A stretch of 64,000 bases of DNA from Emticicia fluvialis (GTDB lineage: Bacteria; Bacteroidota; Bacteroidia; Cytophagales; Spirosomataceae), in NCBI RefSeq assembly GCF_024793945.1, contig NZ_JANUSD010000002.1, positions 358,116 to 422,115 of the forward strand, given 5' to 3'. The position numbers and the translations under genes were made by a program. Every line of letters starts with the position of its first letter. Within the stretch, counting starts at the first letter, position 1. The notes below the pieces were generated by a model. The model worked only from the letters and a program-made list of their open reading frames with translations, did no database searches and was not told the origin of the DNA. Positions 35,224 through 44,204 of the stretch are shown in pieces.

Positions 35224-36483
35224 ATGAAATATTTCTGCTCTTTAGCATTGCTGGTGCTGTTTAATGAATTGGTTTTTTCGCAGACATTAACCCCGGGCAT
35301 ACCAGAAAGCCAGGGCATGAGTACTGTCAGATTACAGCGTATGGACAAAGTGATTAACGAGTATGTAGATAAGTCTTACATGGCCGGTGTTGTGGTACTG
35401 GTAGCGCGTAACGGTAAAACCGTTTATCATAAAGCGTACGGATATGACGACATCAGCACCAAAAAAGCAATGGACAAAAATGCAATTTTCCGTATTGCCT
35501 CTCAAACCAAGGCAATTACCAGCGTAGCGGTAATGATGTTGTTTGAAGAAGGTAAGTTCTTGCTCGATGACCCCATCTCTAAATATATACCGTCGTTCAA
35601 AAATCCGGTTGTACTTGATAAGTTCAATGAAAAAGACAGTAGCTATACCACAACACCTGCCAGGAGAGAAATTACTATACGCGATTTACTGACGCATACC
35701 TCCGGCATCGGGTATCCGATGATAGGCTCAAAAGAAGCTGTGGCTATTTATGCAAAAAATAATATCCCAAGCGGTGTTGATACCCCGTTTAATACCCTGA
35801 AAGACGCTATCAACAGGTTGGCAAAGCTTCCTTTGGCACATAACCCGGGCGAAAAATTTACTTACGGCCTTAATACAGATGTGCTGGGGTATCTGGTAGA
35901 AGTGGTTTCTGGCGTAAGTTTTGATGAGTTTCTGAGTATGCGGATATTCAAACCGCTGGGCATGAACGACACCTATTTTTATTTGCCTGAGTCAAAATTT
36001 AACAGGCTTGCTACATTGAATACCGAAAACAAAGAGAAAAAAGTAATAAAAGCACCTGCCAATGTAGGCGAGTATTCAAAAGCTAAGGGTACATATCATT
36101 CCGGAGGCGGAGGGCTGGTATCTACCGTTACTGATTACGCAGTTTTTCTACAGATGGTACTTAATGGGGGTAAGTATAACGGCGTACAGCTATTGAGCCC
36201 GGTTACTGTGAGAATGATGACCCAGAACCAGATAGGTGATATTAATCTGGGTTACAAAAAGTTTGGTCTGGGTTTTGCCATAACTACTGAAAAAGAGGCT
36301 GCCAGGGTTCCGCCATCGGTGGGTACTTATGATTGGGGCGGGTATTATGGCACTACTTATTGGGTAGACCCTAAGGAAGGGATTATCGGGTTAATCATGA
36401 CACAGAAGGTACCCAACAGCTATGCCGATTTAGGAGATAAATTCAAAGTGCTGGTTTATCAGGCCATAACAAAACTCAATTAA
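35224..36483 (+). CDS. secreted serine hydrolase of the beta-lactamase/DD-peptidase fold
   Basis: A 419-residue class C beta-lactamase-like hydrolase. The signal peptide is MKYFCSLALLVLFNELVFSQ. The SxxK motif is ASQTKAITS, the YxN motif is YGLNTD, and the third motif is replaced by the Gly-rich SGGGGLVSTVTDYA block and PKEGIIGLIM. Such proteins include esterases and D-aminopeptidases, so beta-lactam resistance should not be inferred. The frame is open to 35188, but the signal peptide and promoter distance favour 35224. Confidence 0.88.
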   Translation: MKYFCSLALLVLFNELVFSQTLTPGIPESQGMSTVRLQRMDKVINEYVDKSYMAGVVVLVARNGKTVYHKAYGYDDISTKKAMDKNAIFRIASQTKAITSVAVMMLFEEGKFLLDDPISKYIPSFKNPVVLDKFNEKDSSYTTTPARREITIRDLLTHTSGIGYPMIGSKEAVAIYAKNNIPSGVDTPFNTLKDAINRLAKLPLAHNPGEKFTYGLNTDVLGYLVEVVSGVSFDEFLSMRIFKPLGMNDTYFYLPESKFNRLATLNTENKEKKVIKAPANVGEYSKAKGTYHSGGGGLVSTVTDYAVFLQMVLNGGKYNGVQLLSPVTVRMMTQNQIGDINLGYKKFGLGFAITTEKEAARVPPSVGTYDWGGYYGTTYWVDPKEGIIGLIMTQKVPNSYADLGDKFKVLVYQAITKLN

Positions 36484-36507
36484 TTAGATTAATAATATTA
36501 GATATTG

Positions 36508-36544
36508 GAATAGTGATTTTCAGGCGGGGTGAAAGTCACTATTC
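36508..36544 (+). repeat. strong hairpin after the serine hydrolase gene
   Basis: GAATAGTGA (36508-36516) pairs perfectly with TCACTATTC (36536-36544), and inner TTTC/GAAA extend the stem. No T-run follows, so it is not a classical terminator; it may protect the 3' end of the message. Confidence 0.55.
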
Positions 36545-36652
36545 TAGAAAAAATACAATTATTTTGGCTCAATGCTTGCAAAATAGGATGGTTAGTATTA
36601 GTTTTGCAAAAGTTTTATAAAAGGCACATCCGATTGGGCCTCTGCGTAAATA

Positions 36653-36660
36653 TAATTTCG
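36653..36660 (+). promoter_or_regulatory. candidate -7 element (TAATTTCG) of the helicase gene
   Basis: One mismatch to TAnnTTTG, with TTG at 36634-36636 as a possible -33 element. It would give a leader of about 150 bases. Confidence 0.35.
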
Positions 36661-36814
36661 ACACAAAGAGTTTCTCTTTCTTTCAAATTCCTTTCAGAGC
36701 AGGCAACGGATGGTTCTCATCGTTCGCTTTATTATTTTTCGGCATTCGGGGCAATTCACGGTTTTGCGTGAGAACGGCAGTGTAGGTTCCGACTTAAAAA
36801 ACATTTTATCCTTA

Positions 36815-38554
36815 ATGGAATCAGTAAAATTTTCCGAGCTTCCGCTTTCGGAGTATGTTCTTCGTGCGATTGAAGAATTAGGTTTTGAGTACGCTACCCC
36901 TATCCAGTCAGCAGCTATTCCGGTTGTAATGCGTGGTGGCGACGTAATTGGCCAGGCGCAAACAGGTACAGGTAAAACTGCAGCCTTTGGTATACCGGCC
37001 ATAGAAGCAGTTGACGAAACAGACAGAAGCACACAGGTTTTAATTATGTGCCCAACGCGTGAGTTGGCTCTGCAGGTAAAAGAGCAGATTCAAAAACTGG
37101 CCAAGTACAAAAAAGGCTTGAACGTAGCTGCGATTTATGGTGGTGAGTCATACGAGCGCCAATTCCTTGCCTTGAAAAAAGGTTCTCAGATTGTGGTAGG
37201 TACGCCCGGCCGTATTATGGACCACATTGAACGCAAAACACTTGTGTTGAGCGATATTAAGCTGGCTATTCTTGATGAAGCCGATGAAATGCTTAATATG
37301 GGTTTCCGTGAAGATATTGAAAAAATCTTGTCTTTTTCTCCGACTGAAAGACAAACCCTGTTGTTTTCGGCTACTATGTCGCCCGAAATCCTTTCAATAA
37401 CTAAGCGTTTTCAGAAAGACCCTGAAATTATTAAAACATTGAAGAAAGAGGTTTCAAACGCCAACATTGAGCAGTTTTTCTTTGCTGTACGTAAAGAAGC
37501 TAAAATGGAGGTAATGACCCGCCTGATAGATGTACATGATTTGAAACTGATGCTTGTGTTTGCCAACACGAAATCTAAAGTGGATGAAATCGTGAGCGAT
37601 TTGCAGGTACGTGGCTACGCCGCTGAAGGTTTGCACGGAGACATGCGCCAGCAGGTGCGTTCTCAGGTTATGAGCAAATTTCGCGCGGGTGTAACAACGA
37701 TACTGGTAGCTACTGACGTAGCTGCTCGTGGTATTGACGTTTCTGGTGTAGATGCAGTCTTTAACTTTGATGTACCCCAAGACCTTGAGTATTACGTGCA
37801 CCGCATTGGCCGTACTGGTCGTGCCGGTAAAACCGGAAAAGCATTTATGCTTATTTCAGGCCGTGATAAATACCGTCTGCGTGACATCGAAAACTATACT
37901 AAAGTAAAAATTGAACAAGGAAAAATACCGACATTCAATGAATTGGTAAAGACGCGTCATCGTAAATTCATTGAGCAGGTAAGAGAAACGCTTCTTGCCG
38001 GAGTAGACAATTTCTATGAAGATATAGTAGGCGAATTGAGCGAAGAAGGCTATTCTGATGCACAAATTATGGCTGCCTTGATTAACATGCAGGTTGGAGC
38101 CGTAAAAAGCGAATTCTCTGATGCACAACTTTCTGACAGCTACCGAGAACCAAGGACTCAGGACGCGAGATTTGAAAGAAAAGACGCAAGAGGCAGCTTT
38201 GGCAGCAGAGATGCCGGACGCCGCGAATTTGGCGGAAGAGACCAGCAACGTGGAACCGAACGCCGTTTTGAACCCCGTGACAGACGTCAGGACCCGGGTA
38301 GCCGTGGTTCGGGCAGAACAGACATGGTTCGCTTGTTTATCAGCGTAGGCCGTAAAGATAACGTAGCCCCTAACCATATTGTAGGTGCCATTACGTCAGA
38401 AGCCCGCATTGCAGGCCGTGCCATTGGTCAAATTGATATTTATGACAAATTCAGTTTTGTTGAGGTTCCTCAGCAAGACGTAAAAAAAGTATTAGACGGT
38501 ATGCAAGGCAAAACCATCAATGCCCGCGAGGTAAGTATGGAAATTGCGAAGTAA
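36815..38554 (+). CDS. DEAD-box RNA helicase with DbpA-type RNA-binding domain
   Basis: A 579-residue cytosolic RNA helicase. Motifs are in order: Q motif (ATPIQSAAIP), AQTGTGKTAAF, PTRELALQV, TPGRIMDH, DEADEMLNMGF, SAT, and HRIGRTGRAG. Residues about 455-500 are an Arg/Gly/Asp-rich linker (RGSFGSRDAGRREFGGRD). The C-terminal 75 residues (MVRLFISVGRKDNVAPNHIV) are a DbpA-type RRM. This is the DeaD/CsdA layout, used in ribosome assembly and mRNA decay in the cold. I chose the ATG at 36815, where the conserved fold begins; the frame is open to 36710. Confidence 0.93.
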   Translation: MESVKFSELPLSEYVLRAIEELGFEYATPIQSAAIPVVMRGGDVIGQAQTGTGKTAAFGIPAIEAVDETDRSTQVLIMCPTRELALQVKEQIQKLAKYKKGLNVAAIYGGESYERQFLALKKGSQIVVGTPGRIMDHIERKTLVLSDIKLAILDEADEMLNMGFREDIEKILSFSPTERQTLLFSATMSPEILSITKRFQKDPEIIKTLKKEVSNANIEQFFFAVRKEAKMEVMTRLIDVHDLKLMLVFANTKSKVDEIVSDLQVRGYAAEGLHGDMRQQVRSQVMSKFRAGVTTILVATDVAARGIDVSGVDAVFNFDVPQDLEYYVHRIGRTGRAGKTGKAFMLISGRDKYRLRDIENYTKVKIEQGKIPTFNELVKTRHRKFIEQVRETLLAGVDNFYEDIVGELSEEGYSDAQIMAALINMQVGAVKSEFSDAQLSDSYREPRTQDARFERKDARGSFGSRDAGRREFGGRDQQRGTERRFEPRDRRQDPGSRGSGRTDMVRLFISVGRKDNVAPNHIVGAITSEARIAGRAIGQIDIYDKFSFVEVPQQDVKKVLDGMQGKTINAREVSMEIAK

Positions 38555-38576
38555 TAATTCGTCAGTAATACAATAT

Positions 38577-38610
38577 AAAGCACAAAATCATCGGTTTTGT
38601 GCTTTTTTTT
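38577..38610 (+). terminator. intrinsic terminator of the RNA helicase gene
   Basis: Eleven-pair stem AAAGCACAAAA / TTTTGTGCTTT around seven bases, then a run of T. Confidence 0.93.
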
Positions 38611-38643
38611 ATTAATAAGCTCGCATTTGTACAAAAAGTATTT

Positions 38644-38651
38644 TATATTTG
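38644..38651 (+). promoter_or_regulatory. -7 promoter element (TATATTTG) of the 96-residue membrane protein gene
   Basis: Exact TAnnTTTG match, 32 bases before the ATG at 38684. Confidence 0.6.
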
Positions 38652-38683
38652 GTTAGTCTCTTACCCTTTAAATACTAACCCGT

Positions 38684-38974
38684 ATGAAAACTTGCAGTTT
38701 AATTGCCAACATTTGTATGCTGGTGATTCTCATTCCTGCAGCATTTGGCGCCATCATGTCGCCCTATGTATTCAATGCAGGAACAAGCCAATCGGCATGG
38801 TTGATTTTCGGAACGCTCGTTGCTTTACCCATTTTAATTGTTTCCACCCAGGTGGTTTCCTGGATAGCATTTGTTAAAAGAAACTACGACTTTGCTTTTA
38901 AAGTAAGCCTGGTGCCAATGGTGGATATTCTGATTATGGTTTTTTTGTTTACGGTTAGTTATGAATTGAAGTAG
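38684..38974 (+). CDS. small three-helix membrane protein of unknown function
   Basis: A 96-residue protein with three hydrophobic helices: LIANICMLVILIPAAFGAI, AWLIFGTLVALPILIVSTQV and LVPMVDILIMVFLFTVSYEL. The loop between the last two is basic (FVKRNYDFAFK). Promoter and terminator frame it tightly, so it is a single-gene unit. No family recognised. Confidence 0.75.
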   Translation: MKTCSLIANICMLVILIPAAFGAIMSPYVFNAGTSQSAWLIFGTLVALPILIVSTQVVSWIAFVKRNYDFAFKVSLVPMVDILIMVFLFTVSYELK

Positions 38975-38990
38975 AATTGTAAAAAAATTG

Positions 38991-39026
38991 AAAGCCCGGA
39001 AAATGTTTCGTTTCCGGGCTTTTTTT
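38991..39026 (+). terminator. intrinsic terminator of the small membrane protein gene
   Basis: Stem AAAGCCCGGAAA with TTTCCGGGCTTT, then seven T. Confidence 0.93.
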
Positions 39027-39242
39027 GTTGCATTAGAAATATTTTGCCTTGTCTTTTGCCCCATAAAAGCCAGGAAACAATTTTTTAATATTAAATCATA
39101 TAAACTAAACAGGTACTTCTTGCATTTTTCTGATTTATGGGTTCAATGAAAAAACAGACTGTTTTTCGCTTGTAGTTTTTAAGTATATTTATACTGATTG
39201 GCTTACAGAGATTTAATTGCATTGAACTATAAGTGAGTAATC

Positions 39243-39947
39243 ATGAAGACTTTTCTTCTAAATACCTTCCTGTTTTTTTGTGGCTTGCTTCCTTGTTGTT
39301 GTCAGGGAGCACAAAAAGATACTTCAATTGTTCAGACTTTCAGGCAAGCGGTTGTAGGTTTAAATGTTTCAACCCTTGGCGCAGGTACGAACCTATCAGT
39401 AATGATTCCCTCAAAAGTTGTTTTACTGGCCGAGCTCGGATTCAGTTATTTCAGGTTTACAAGAGAGCTGGATCTGAAATTGCCGGAAGGGTCTTCAGTA
39501 TTTTTTCAGCCGGATATACATCGAAACGTTTTAACCGGTATGCTTAGCTGGTATCCGTTTAAGAAAGAAAAATTCTTTTTTAGAGCAGGCCTGGGCTATT
39601 GTGTAAGGCAAAAGTATTTTGTCAGGGTTACTTCGCCAACCGGGCTTCTTTTGGGTGGTGTCGAAATCGCCTCAGAAGATTTCGGGCAGGTAGATTTAGA
39701 TATTAAATGGAGTAATTTAATGCCTTATGCAGGTATTGGTTTTGGCAAACCAGTACCAAAGAAGAAATTAGGCGTAAATTTTAATATAGGTTGTTTTTAT
39801 ATGGGCAGCCCTAAAATAAAAGCCGGTTTTCAGGGTTTTCTTGAGTCTACCACCCTGGATAGCCAGATTGCCCTTATCGAGAAAAATGTTAGAAATTATA
39901 GTTATTTTCCGATGCTTTCAGTTAGTCTCAGATACAGACTTAACTGA
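39243..39947 (+). CDS. outer-membrane beta-barrel-like protein
   Basis: A 234-residue secreted protein. The N-terminal signal is MKTFLLNTFLFFCGLLPCCC, with a Cys cluster. The mature part has alternating hydrophobic strands ending in aromatic residues (VLLAELGFSYFRF, FFFRAGLGYCVRQKYFVRV, MPYAGIGFGKP, FNIGCFYMG) and closes with SVSLRYRLN, a typical barrel C-terminus. I expect an eight-stranded outer-membrane barrel. A -7-like TATATTTA lies at 39184-39191. A large lipoprotein gene follows 105 bases later. Confidence 0.75.
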   Translation: MKTFLLNTFLFFCGLLPCCCQGAQKDTSIVQTFRQAVVGLNVSTLGAGTNLSVMIPSKVVLLAELGFSYFRFTRELDLKLPEGSSVFFQPDIHRNVLTGMLSWYPFKKEKFFFRAGLGYCVRQKYFVRVTSPTGLLLGGVEIASEDFGQVDLDIKWSNLMPYAGIGFGKPVPKKKLGVNFNIGCFYMGSPKIKAGFQGFLESTTLDSQIALIEKNVRNYSYFPMLSVSLRYRLN

Positions 39948-40052
39948 TTCAATGCGTATGAAGGCATTCTCAATAGCAAATAATGGATAATAGGCCCTCA
40001 TGCTTAGTGGTTAAAAGTTCTACCAAAGTAAAAAATCATTTATAGCCGTTTT

Positions 40053-41675
40053 ATGGAGCTTAAAATGTCATATAGATTGCTGATTGCAATATTTCTTGAA
40101 TGTTTTGTTCTGGGTGCCTGCGACAATCCGCTTGATGGCTTTCAGTTGCTATTCAAAGAGCCGATTGAGAAGTCTAAACTTGAAATAAGGTTTTCAAGCG
40201 CTAACGGAAAACTCCCTGAAGACATCAGGCTTACAATAGCCGGTAAAGATGCCGACAAGATAGTTACCAACCTGAATACAAAAAACTTCAGAATAAATAA
40301 GGAAGGCCTTATTTTTCTGGCCGTCAGTCCTGATGTTACTCCGTCAGCGCAATCGCCGGTTTCATTTACTGTGGTAGCAGAGGCAGAGGGCTATACAAAA
40401 ATCATTAAAGAGTTTACTTTTACTGATGCCGGTAATCAGTTCTTTAGCCCTCGTTTTTTTAGTATGGCAAATCCGCCTGCCGGGGTATCTGCTAATCAGT
40501 TTAAGTTAGTGGCCGGTAAAAACGGAGCAACCACCCAATTGGCAATATTAAAGTCTGAGAACGTAACTAAACAGGAAAATGTAGTTGTAACCGTAAAAGA
40601 GGGTACAGCTTTTCTGAACAAGCAGAAGCAAGCCATAGCCGGAGATATCGATTTGGTGGTTTATCATTTTGATAACCGTTCCGGTTCTTCCTATCTGCCA
40701 GAAGATGGTCTGGCCCGAAACCCGGTAGACAAAAACAATACTAGCTTAACAGATGCGTTCAGTTTTTCGACAATGACAGGTTTTGCGGTTATAGAGGCAA
40801 GTTCAGGCACACAAGAGGTAGCCAGCTCGTTTTCAAAACCCATTGCCGTTACATTTGAACTGAACCCCGCTACCATAAATCCTGACACAAAAGCCGCAAT
40901 AAAAGCAGGAGATATTATACCATTAATAAGCTATAACCCTGACACAGGTGTCTGGAAAGTAGAGGGAAGTTCAGTAATTAACAGAAATACAGGCACGGGT
41001 AAGTTAGAATGTACTGCAGAAATAGGTTATGCTGCCTATTGGATAAACGGTTGGCCGCGCTGGCTTTGTAAACAGGGGCCTACGGTTACCATCAAAAGTA
41101 ATTTTAAAGACGTAGACCTGTATTATTATTGCGAGTTGGTAAATGCCAAAACAGGTATTGCCTTTGCAGGATATTATATCAGCTTAAACAATACCGCCGC
41201 GTTTCAATTCAATTATTTGCCAAAAGAAACCGAAGAAGCCAGGCTTAGATTATTTAATCACAATCATATTTACGGAGGAGACGTCAAGAAACCAATTGCC
41301 GAATCGGGCAGTTTAAATATTTGCGAAAACAAAAGCTTTGTTCTGGATGTGAGTTCTTTACCCGTTCCGCAGGCTATAGAGCTTGTGTTTGACATCACCT
41401 GCCCAAAGGGCATGAAACTAGATGAAAACGCTATTCCGTCTCAAATGAAAACCCAGTTTAGCGAACCCGGCAAAAATCAATGGGTTAATATGCCTACAAT
41501 TACAAAAGATGTAAGAGTTGCCAAAACTTATATGCTGAGAATTGGCCAGCGTTATGATTTGCGTGCCAGTACTGATGGCGGTGTAAACTGGCCATACAAA
41601 CAGAATAATTACCTTATTGACAAAAGAAGGTGGTCATTTGAGATATTAGGCGAAGAGCTAGGCTATTGTAAATAG
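40053..41675 (+). CDS. large lipoprotein of unknown function
   Basis: A 540-residue surface or periplasmic protein. The lipobox is VLGAC (mature Cys at residue 23, or 19 if translation starts at the second ATG, 40065). About residues 38-130 resemble an immunoglobulin-like beta sandwich (KLEIRFSSANGKLPEDIRLTI). Later parts are Thr/Asn-rich beta strands, with a GWPRWLCKQGP segment and four or more Cys in the second half. No catalytic motif is visible. Together with the barrel gene upstream it may form an outer-membrane pair. The role is unknown. Confidence 0.8.
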   Translation: MELKMSYRLLIAIFLECFVLGACDNPLDGFQLLFKEPIEKSKLEIRFSSANGKLPEDIRLTIAGKDADKIVTNLNTKNFRINKEGLIFLAVSPDVTPSAQSPVSFTVVAEAEGYTKIIKEFTFTDAGNQFFSPRFFSMANPPAGVSANQFKLVAGKNGATTQLAILKSENVTKQENVVVTVKEGTAFLNKQKQAIAGDIDLVVYHFDNRSGSSYLPEDGLARNPVDKNNTSLTDAFSFSTMTGFAVIEASSGTQEVASSFSKPIAVTFELNPATINPDTKAAIKAGDIIPLISYNPDTGVWKVEGSSVINRNTGTGKLECTAEIGYAAYWINGWPRWLCKQGPTVTIKSNFKDVDLYYYCELVNAKTGIAFAGYYISLNNTAAFQFNYLPKETEEARLRLFNHNHIYGGDVKKPIAESGSLNICENKSFVLDVSSLPVPQAIELVFDITCPKGMKLDENAIPSQMKTQFSEPGKNQWVNMPTITKDVRVAKTYMLRIGQRYDLRASTDGGVNWPYKQNNYLIDKRRWSFEILGEELGYCK

Positions 41676-41701
41676 CACAAGTTAAGTGCTTGGCAATAAC
41701 C

Positions 41702-42565
41702 TTATTTAGTTTTTTCTCTCTGCCCAATGTATAAACCGGCTATTACAAGGGCTGTACCCAAAAAGGTATGATAGGTGATGGGCTCGTTCAGAAGAAAGTA
41801 AGAATAAATAAAGCCGAAAATAGGGCAGAGAAACAAAAACATAGATGCTTTTACGGCGTCTGCTTTAAGTAGATAAAGCCATAGTTGCACTGCCAATACA
41901 GAAACCGGCAAGGTGAGCCAAAGAACCGACAAAGTAAAGTTGAGGTCGAAATGGTTTGGCTCTTTATGCATTAAAAAAGTAAGTGGCAGCATGACAATAC
42001 CCCCTATAAATACCTGCCAGCCATTAATGGCCGTCCGAGAAAGTTTCCAGTCTATGTTTGAATAATAAATAGTGCCAACAGAGTAAGAGAGCATACTCAG
42101 AAACAGATAAAACAAGCCTAAAGGAGAAGCGTAGCTTTTCTGAAACAGGGGATAAGCAGCCACAGCAACACCTGCCAGCCCCATAAGTACGGCCGTCCAT
42201 TCGGCCCATTTTACCTGCCGGCCAATCCAGAACGCCGAAAGAATACTGATAAACAACGGATTGGTTGCCGTGGACAAACTGCCCAAACCCGCAGCTACTT
42301 CTTTAATGCCTAGCACAAAAAAACTCAGATAAAGTGTTACATTCAGCAAGCCGAAGATGGTTAACTCACGCCATTCTTTACCCTTGGGTAGCCTGTCTTT
42401 TTGCACCACAAAAGAGTAAGCCAGCATTAAAATGCCAGCGGCAAGAAACCGAACCTGAAAAAGCACCAGTGGCTCAGCCGAACGGAGACCAAGCTTGGCA
42501 GCGGCAGAGGCAGAAGCCCACAAAGCGGCAAAAAGTAATCCTGTAAAAACAAGTTTCAGGTTCAA
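41702..42565 (-). CDS. EamA-family (DMT) transporter
   Basis: A 287-residue membrane protein with ten helices in two EamA repeats. It starts GLLFAALWASASAAAKLGL, with the VRFLAAGIL helix and the terminal PITYHTFLGTALVIAGLYIG of this family. Such carriers export small metabolites or amino acids. Translation appears to start at TTG 42563-42565, sharing bases with the TatD stop codon (TTGA), which suggests translational coupling. Confidence 0.87.
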   Translation of the reverse strand: MNLKLVFTGLLFAALWASASAAAKLGLRSAEPLVLFQVRFLAAGILMLAYSFVVQKDRLPKGKEWRELTIFGLLNVTLYLSFFVLGIKEVAAGLGSLSTATNPLFISILSAFWIGRQVKWAEWTAVLMGLAGVAVAAYPLFQKSYASPLGLFYLFLSMLSYSVGTIYYSNIDWKLSRTAINGWQVFIGGIVMLPLTFLMHKEPNHFDLNFTLSVLWLTLPVSVLAVQLWLYLLKADAVKASMFLFLCPIFGFIYSYFLLNEPITYHTFLGTALVIAGLYIGQREKTK

Positions 42566-43359
42566 GGCTCTGGTGTAATTCTTTCTATTAAATTCATTGC
42601 ATTGGCAGTAGTCTGATGAACCACTTCGTTATACGATAATTGCTTCAGTTCGGCAATCCGTTGGGCCACCAACGCCAGGTAGGCCACTTCGTTTCTTTTG
42701 CCTCTGTGCGGCACAGGGGCCAGATAGGGCGAGTCTGTTTCCAGTACCAGATGCTCCAGTCCTATGTGTGGCAACACTTTGTCTATCCCCCCGTTTTTAA
42801 AGGTGGCAACTCCGCCTATGCCTAACAAAAAGTTTAGGCTAACTACTCTGCGGGCTTCTTCCAGATTCCCAGAGAAACAATGAAAAATTCCTCTCAAATC
42901 GCTCCACCCAAATTGCTCAATCAGTTCAATACAACGCACAATGGCGTTCAGCTCTCCGTTTTTCGAATTACGCGAATGGATACAAATAGGTAAACTATAT
43001 TTCTGAGCCAGGCGCAGCTGGGCAATAAATGCTTCTTCTTGTTGGGGTACATACGACAAGTCCCAGTAGAAATCAATGCCTATTTCGCCTATCATGGCAA
43101 ACTTTCTTCTGGCCAGCCATTGTTCGGTAATGTTCAGTTCTTGCTCGTAGTCTTCTTTTATATAGCAGGGGTGAACGCCCATCATGGGTACACATAACCC
43201 GGGATACTGTTGCTCCAAGGCCAGCATGCCGTCTATTGTCTCATGGTTGCAGTTAGGCATCCAGATTTGTTTAATGCCTGTTGCCAGGGCTCTTTCCAGC
43301 ATTTGGGTACGGTCTGGCTCAAACTGCTCATCGTAAATATGTGCGTGGGTTTCAATCAT
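42562..43359 (-). CDS. tatD: TatD-family metal-dependent hydrolase
   Basis: A 265-residue TIM-barrel metalloenzyme. Ligands are in IETHAHIYDEQF (first HxH), GEIGIDFYWDLSY (Glu), CIHSRNS (His), GIFHCFSG (His) and LETDSPYLAP (Asp). TatD enzymes are 3'-5' exonucleases and repair or RNA-quality-control nucleases. The stop overlaps the EamA start by a few bases. Confidence 0.92.
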   Translation of the reverse strand: MIETHAHIYDEQFEPDRTQMLERALATGIKQIWMPNCNHETIDGMLALEQQYPGLCVPMMGVHPCYIKEDYEQELNITEQWLARRKFAMIGEIGIDFYWDLSYVPQQEEAFIAQLRLAQKYSLPICIHSRNSKNGELNAIVRCIELIEQFGWSDLRGIFHCFSGNLEEARRVVSLNFLLGIGGVATFKNGGIDKVLPHIGLEHLVLETDSPYLAPVPHRGKRNEVAYLALVAQRIAELKQLSYNEVVHQTTANAMNLIERITPEP

Positions 43360-43376
43360 TAATCCTGAATTTTTTG

Positions 43377-43384
43377 CAAAATTA
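43377..43384 (-). promoter_or_regulatory. -7 promoter element (TAATTTTG) of tatD
   Basis: Exact leftward TAnnTTTG match, 17 bases before the tatD ATG. It is divergent from the GT2 promoter 25 bases away. Confidence 0.6.
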
Positions 43385-43408
43385 CAATGTTAAAACTGCA
43401 AACAATAT

Positions 43409-43416
43409 TACTTTTG
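43409..43416 (+). promoter_or_regulatory. -7 promoter element (TACTTTTG) of the GT2 gene
   Basis: Exact TAnnTTTG match, 19 bases before the ATG at 43436. Confidence 0.6.
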
Positions 43417-43435
43417 AAATTAAAAGCTTATCCGC

Positions 43436-44197
43436 ATGAATCTTTCGGTAGTTATACTTACCTACAATAGTACCCGCACAATCAGACAGGTTCTGGAGGC
43501 CGTAGCCGGATGGGCAAACGAAATAGTAATTGTAGACAGCGGCAGTACAGACGGAACGCTTGAAATTGCAAAAGAATTTGGATGTAGCGTTTTTTACAAA
43601 GCATTTAACGGTTTTGGTAATCAGAAACGCTTTGCTGTTGAGCAGGCCATTAATGACTGGGTATTTGTGGTAGATTCGGATGAAGTGGTGACGCAGGAAC
43701 TAAAAAACGAGATTGACGCCAGCCTTGAATCCAATACCGGGTATCAGGGTTTTAAGGTGCCTCGCATACTTATCTTCCTGGGCAAGGAGTTAAAATATGG
43801 CCGCGAGTCTAAATTACCTACCCTCCGGATATTTAATAAGCGCTACGGGAATTATAATACAAATGATGTGCATGAAGATGTGGTGCTGGATGGCAAAACA
43901 TTGACATTGAAAAACAGTATGTTACACTACAGTTTCTCTGATGTAGCCGAGTTTTTTCAGAAAATGAACGACTATTCGTCCAGAAGTGCTTTTGAACTCT
44001 ACAAAAAAGGTAAGCGGGCCTCAACATTAAAAGTAGTTACTAAATTTCCGGTAAGTTTTTTTGTTGAGTATTTTATCAGACTTAATTTCCTTAATGGTTA
44101 TGCAGGGTTGGTTTGGTCGCTTACACAGGCTGTTTATGCAAGTCTGAAATACATTAAGCTGAAAGAACTGCAAAGCCGGCCCTCATTTTCAAATTAA
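43436..44197 (+). CDS. GT2 glycosyltransferase, WaaE/KdtX-like
   Basis: A 253-residue family 2 glycosyltransferase. The N-terminal LSVVILTYNSTRTIRQVLEA and IVIVDSGSTDGTLEIAKEFG bind nucleotide-sugar. VVDSDEVVTQELKNEI supplies the DxD, and NTNDVHEDVVLDG and a C-terminal hydrophobic stretch complete the LPS-core transferase pattern. It likely adds a hexose to lipopolysaccharide core. A phosphodiesterase gene starts seven bases after its stop. Confidence 0.85.
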   Translation: MNLSVVILTYNSTRTIRQVLEAVAGWANEIVIVDSGSTDGTLEIAKEFGCSVFYKAFNGFGNQKRFAVEQAINDWVFVVDSDEVVTQELKNEIDASLESNTGYQGFKVPRILIFLGKELKYGRESKLPTLRIFNKRYGNYNTNDVHEDVVLDGKTLTLKNSMLHYSFSDVAEFFQKMNDYSSRSAFELYKKGKRASTLKVVTKFPVSFFVEYFIRLNFLNGYAGLVWSLTQAVYASLKYIKLKELQSRPSFSN

Positions 44198-44204
44198 CGT
44201 TTCC

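Larger units (their letters stand above)
36484..36814 (+). other. 331-base leader region of the DEAD-box helicase gene
   Basis: Contains a large hairpin (36508-36544), a promoter-like TAATTTCG (36653-36660), and then about 150 bases of CT-rich leader before the ATG at 36815. A short open frame here (36529-36771) has no gene-like content. Long leaders are common on cold-induced RNA helicases. Confidence 0.5.

Noticed and set aside
35224..36483. Beta-lactam resistance gene
   Set aside because: The fold is shared with many esterases and peptidases, and no evidence points to beta-lactam hydrolysis.
36529..36771. 80-codon rightward frame in the helicase leader
   Set aside because: Its composition is not gene-like, it overlaps the likely promoter, and it resembles no known protein.
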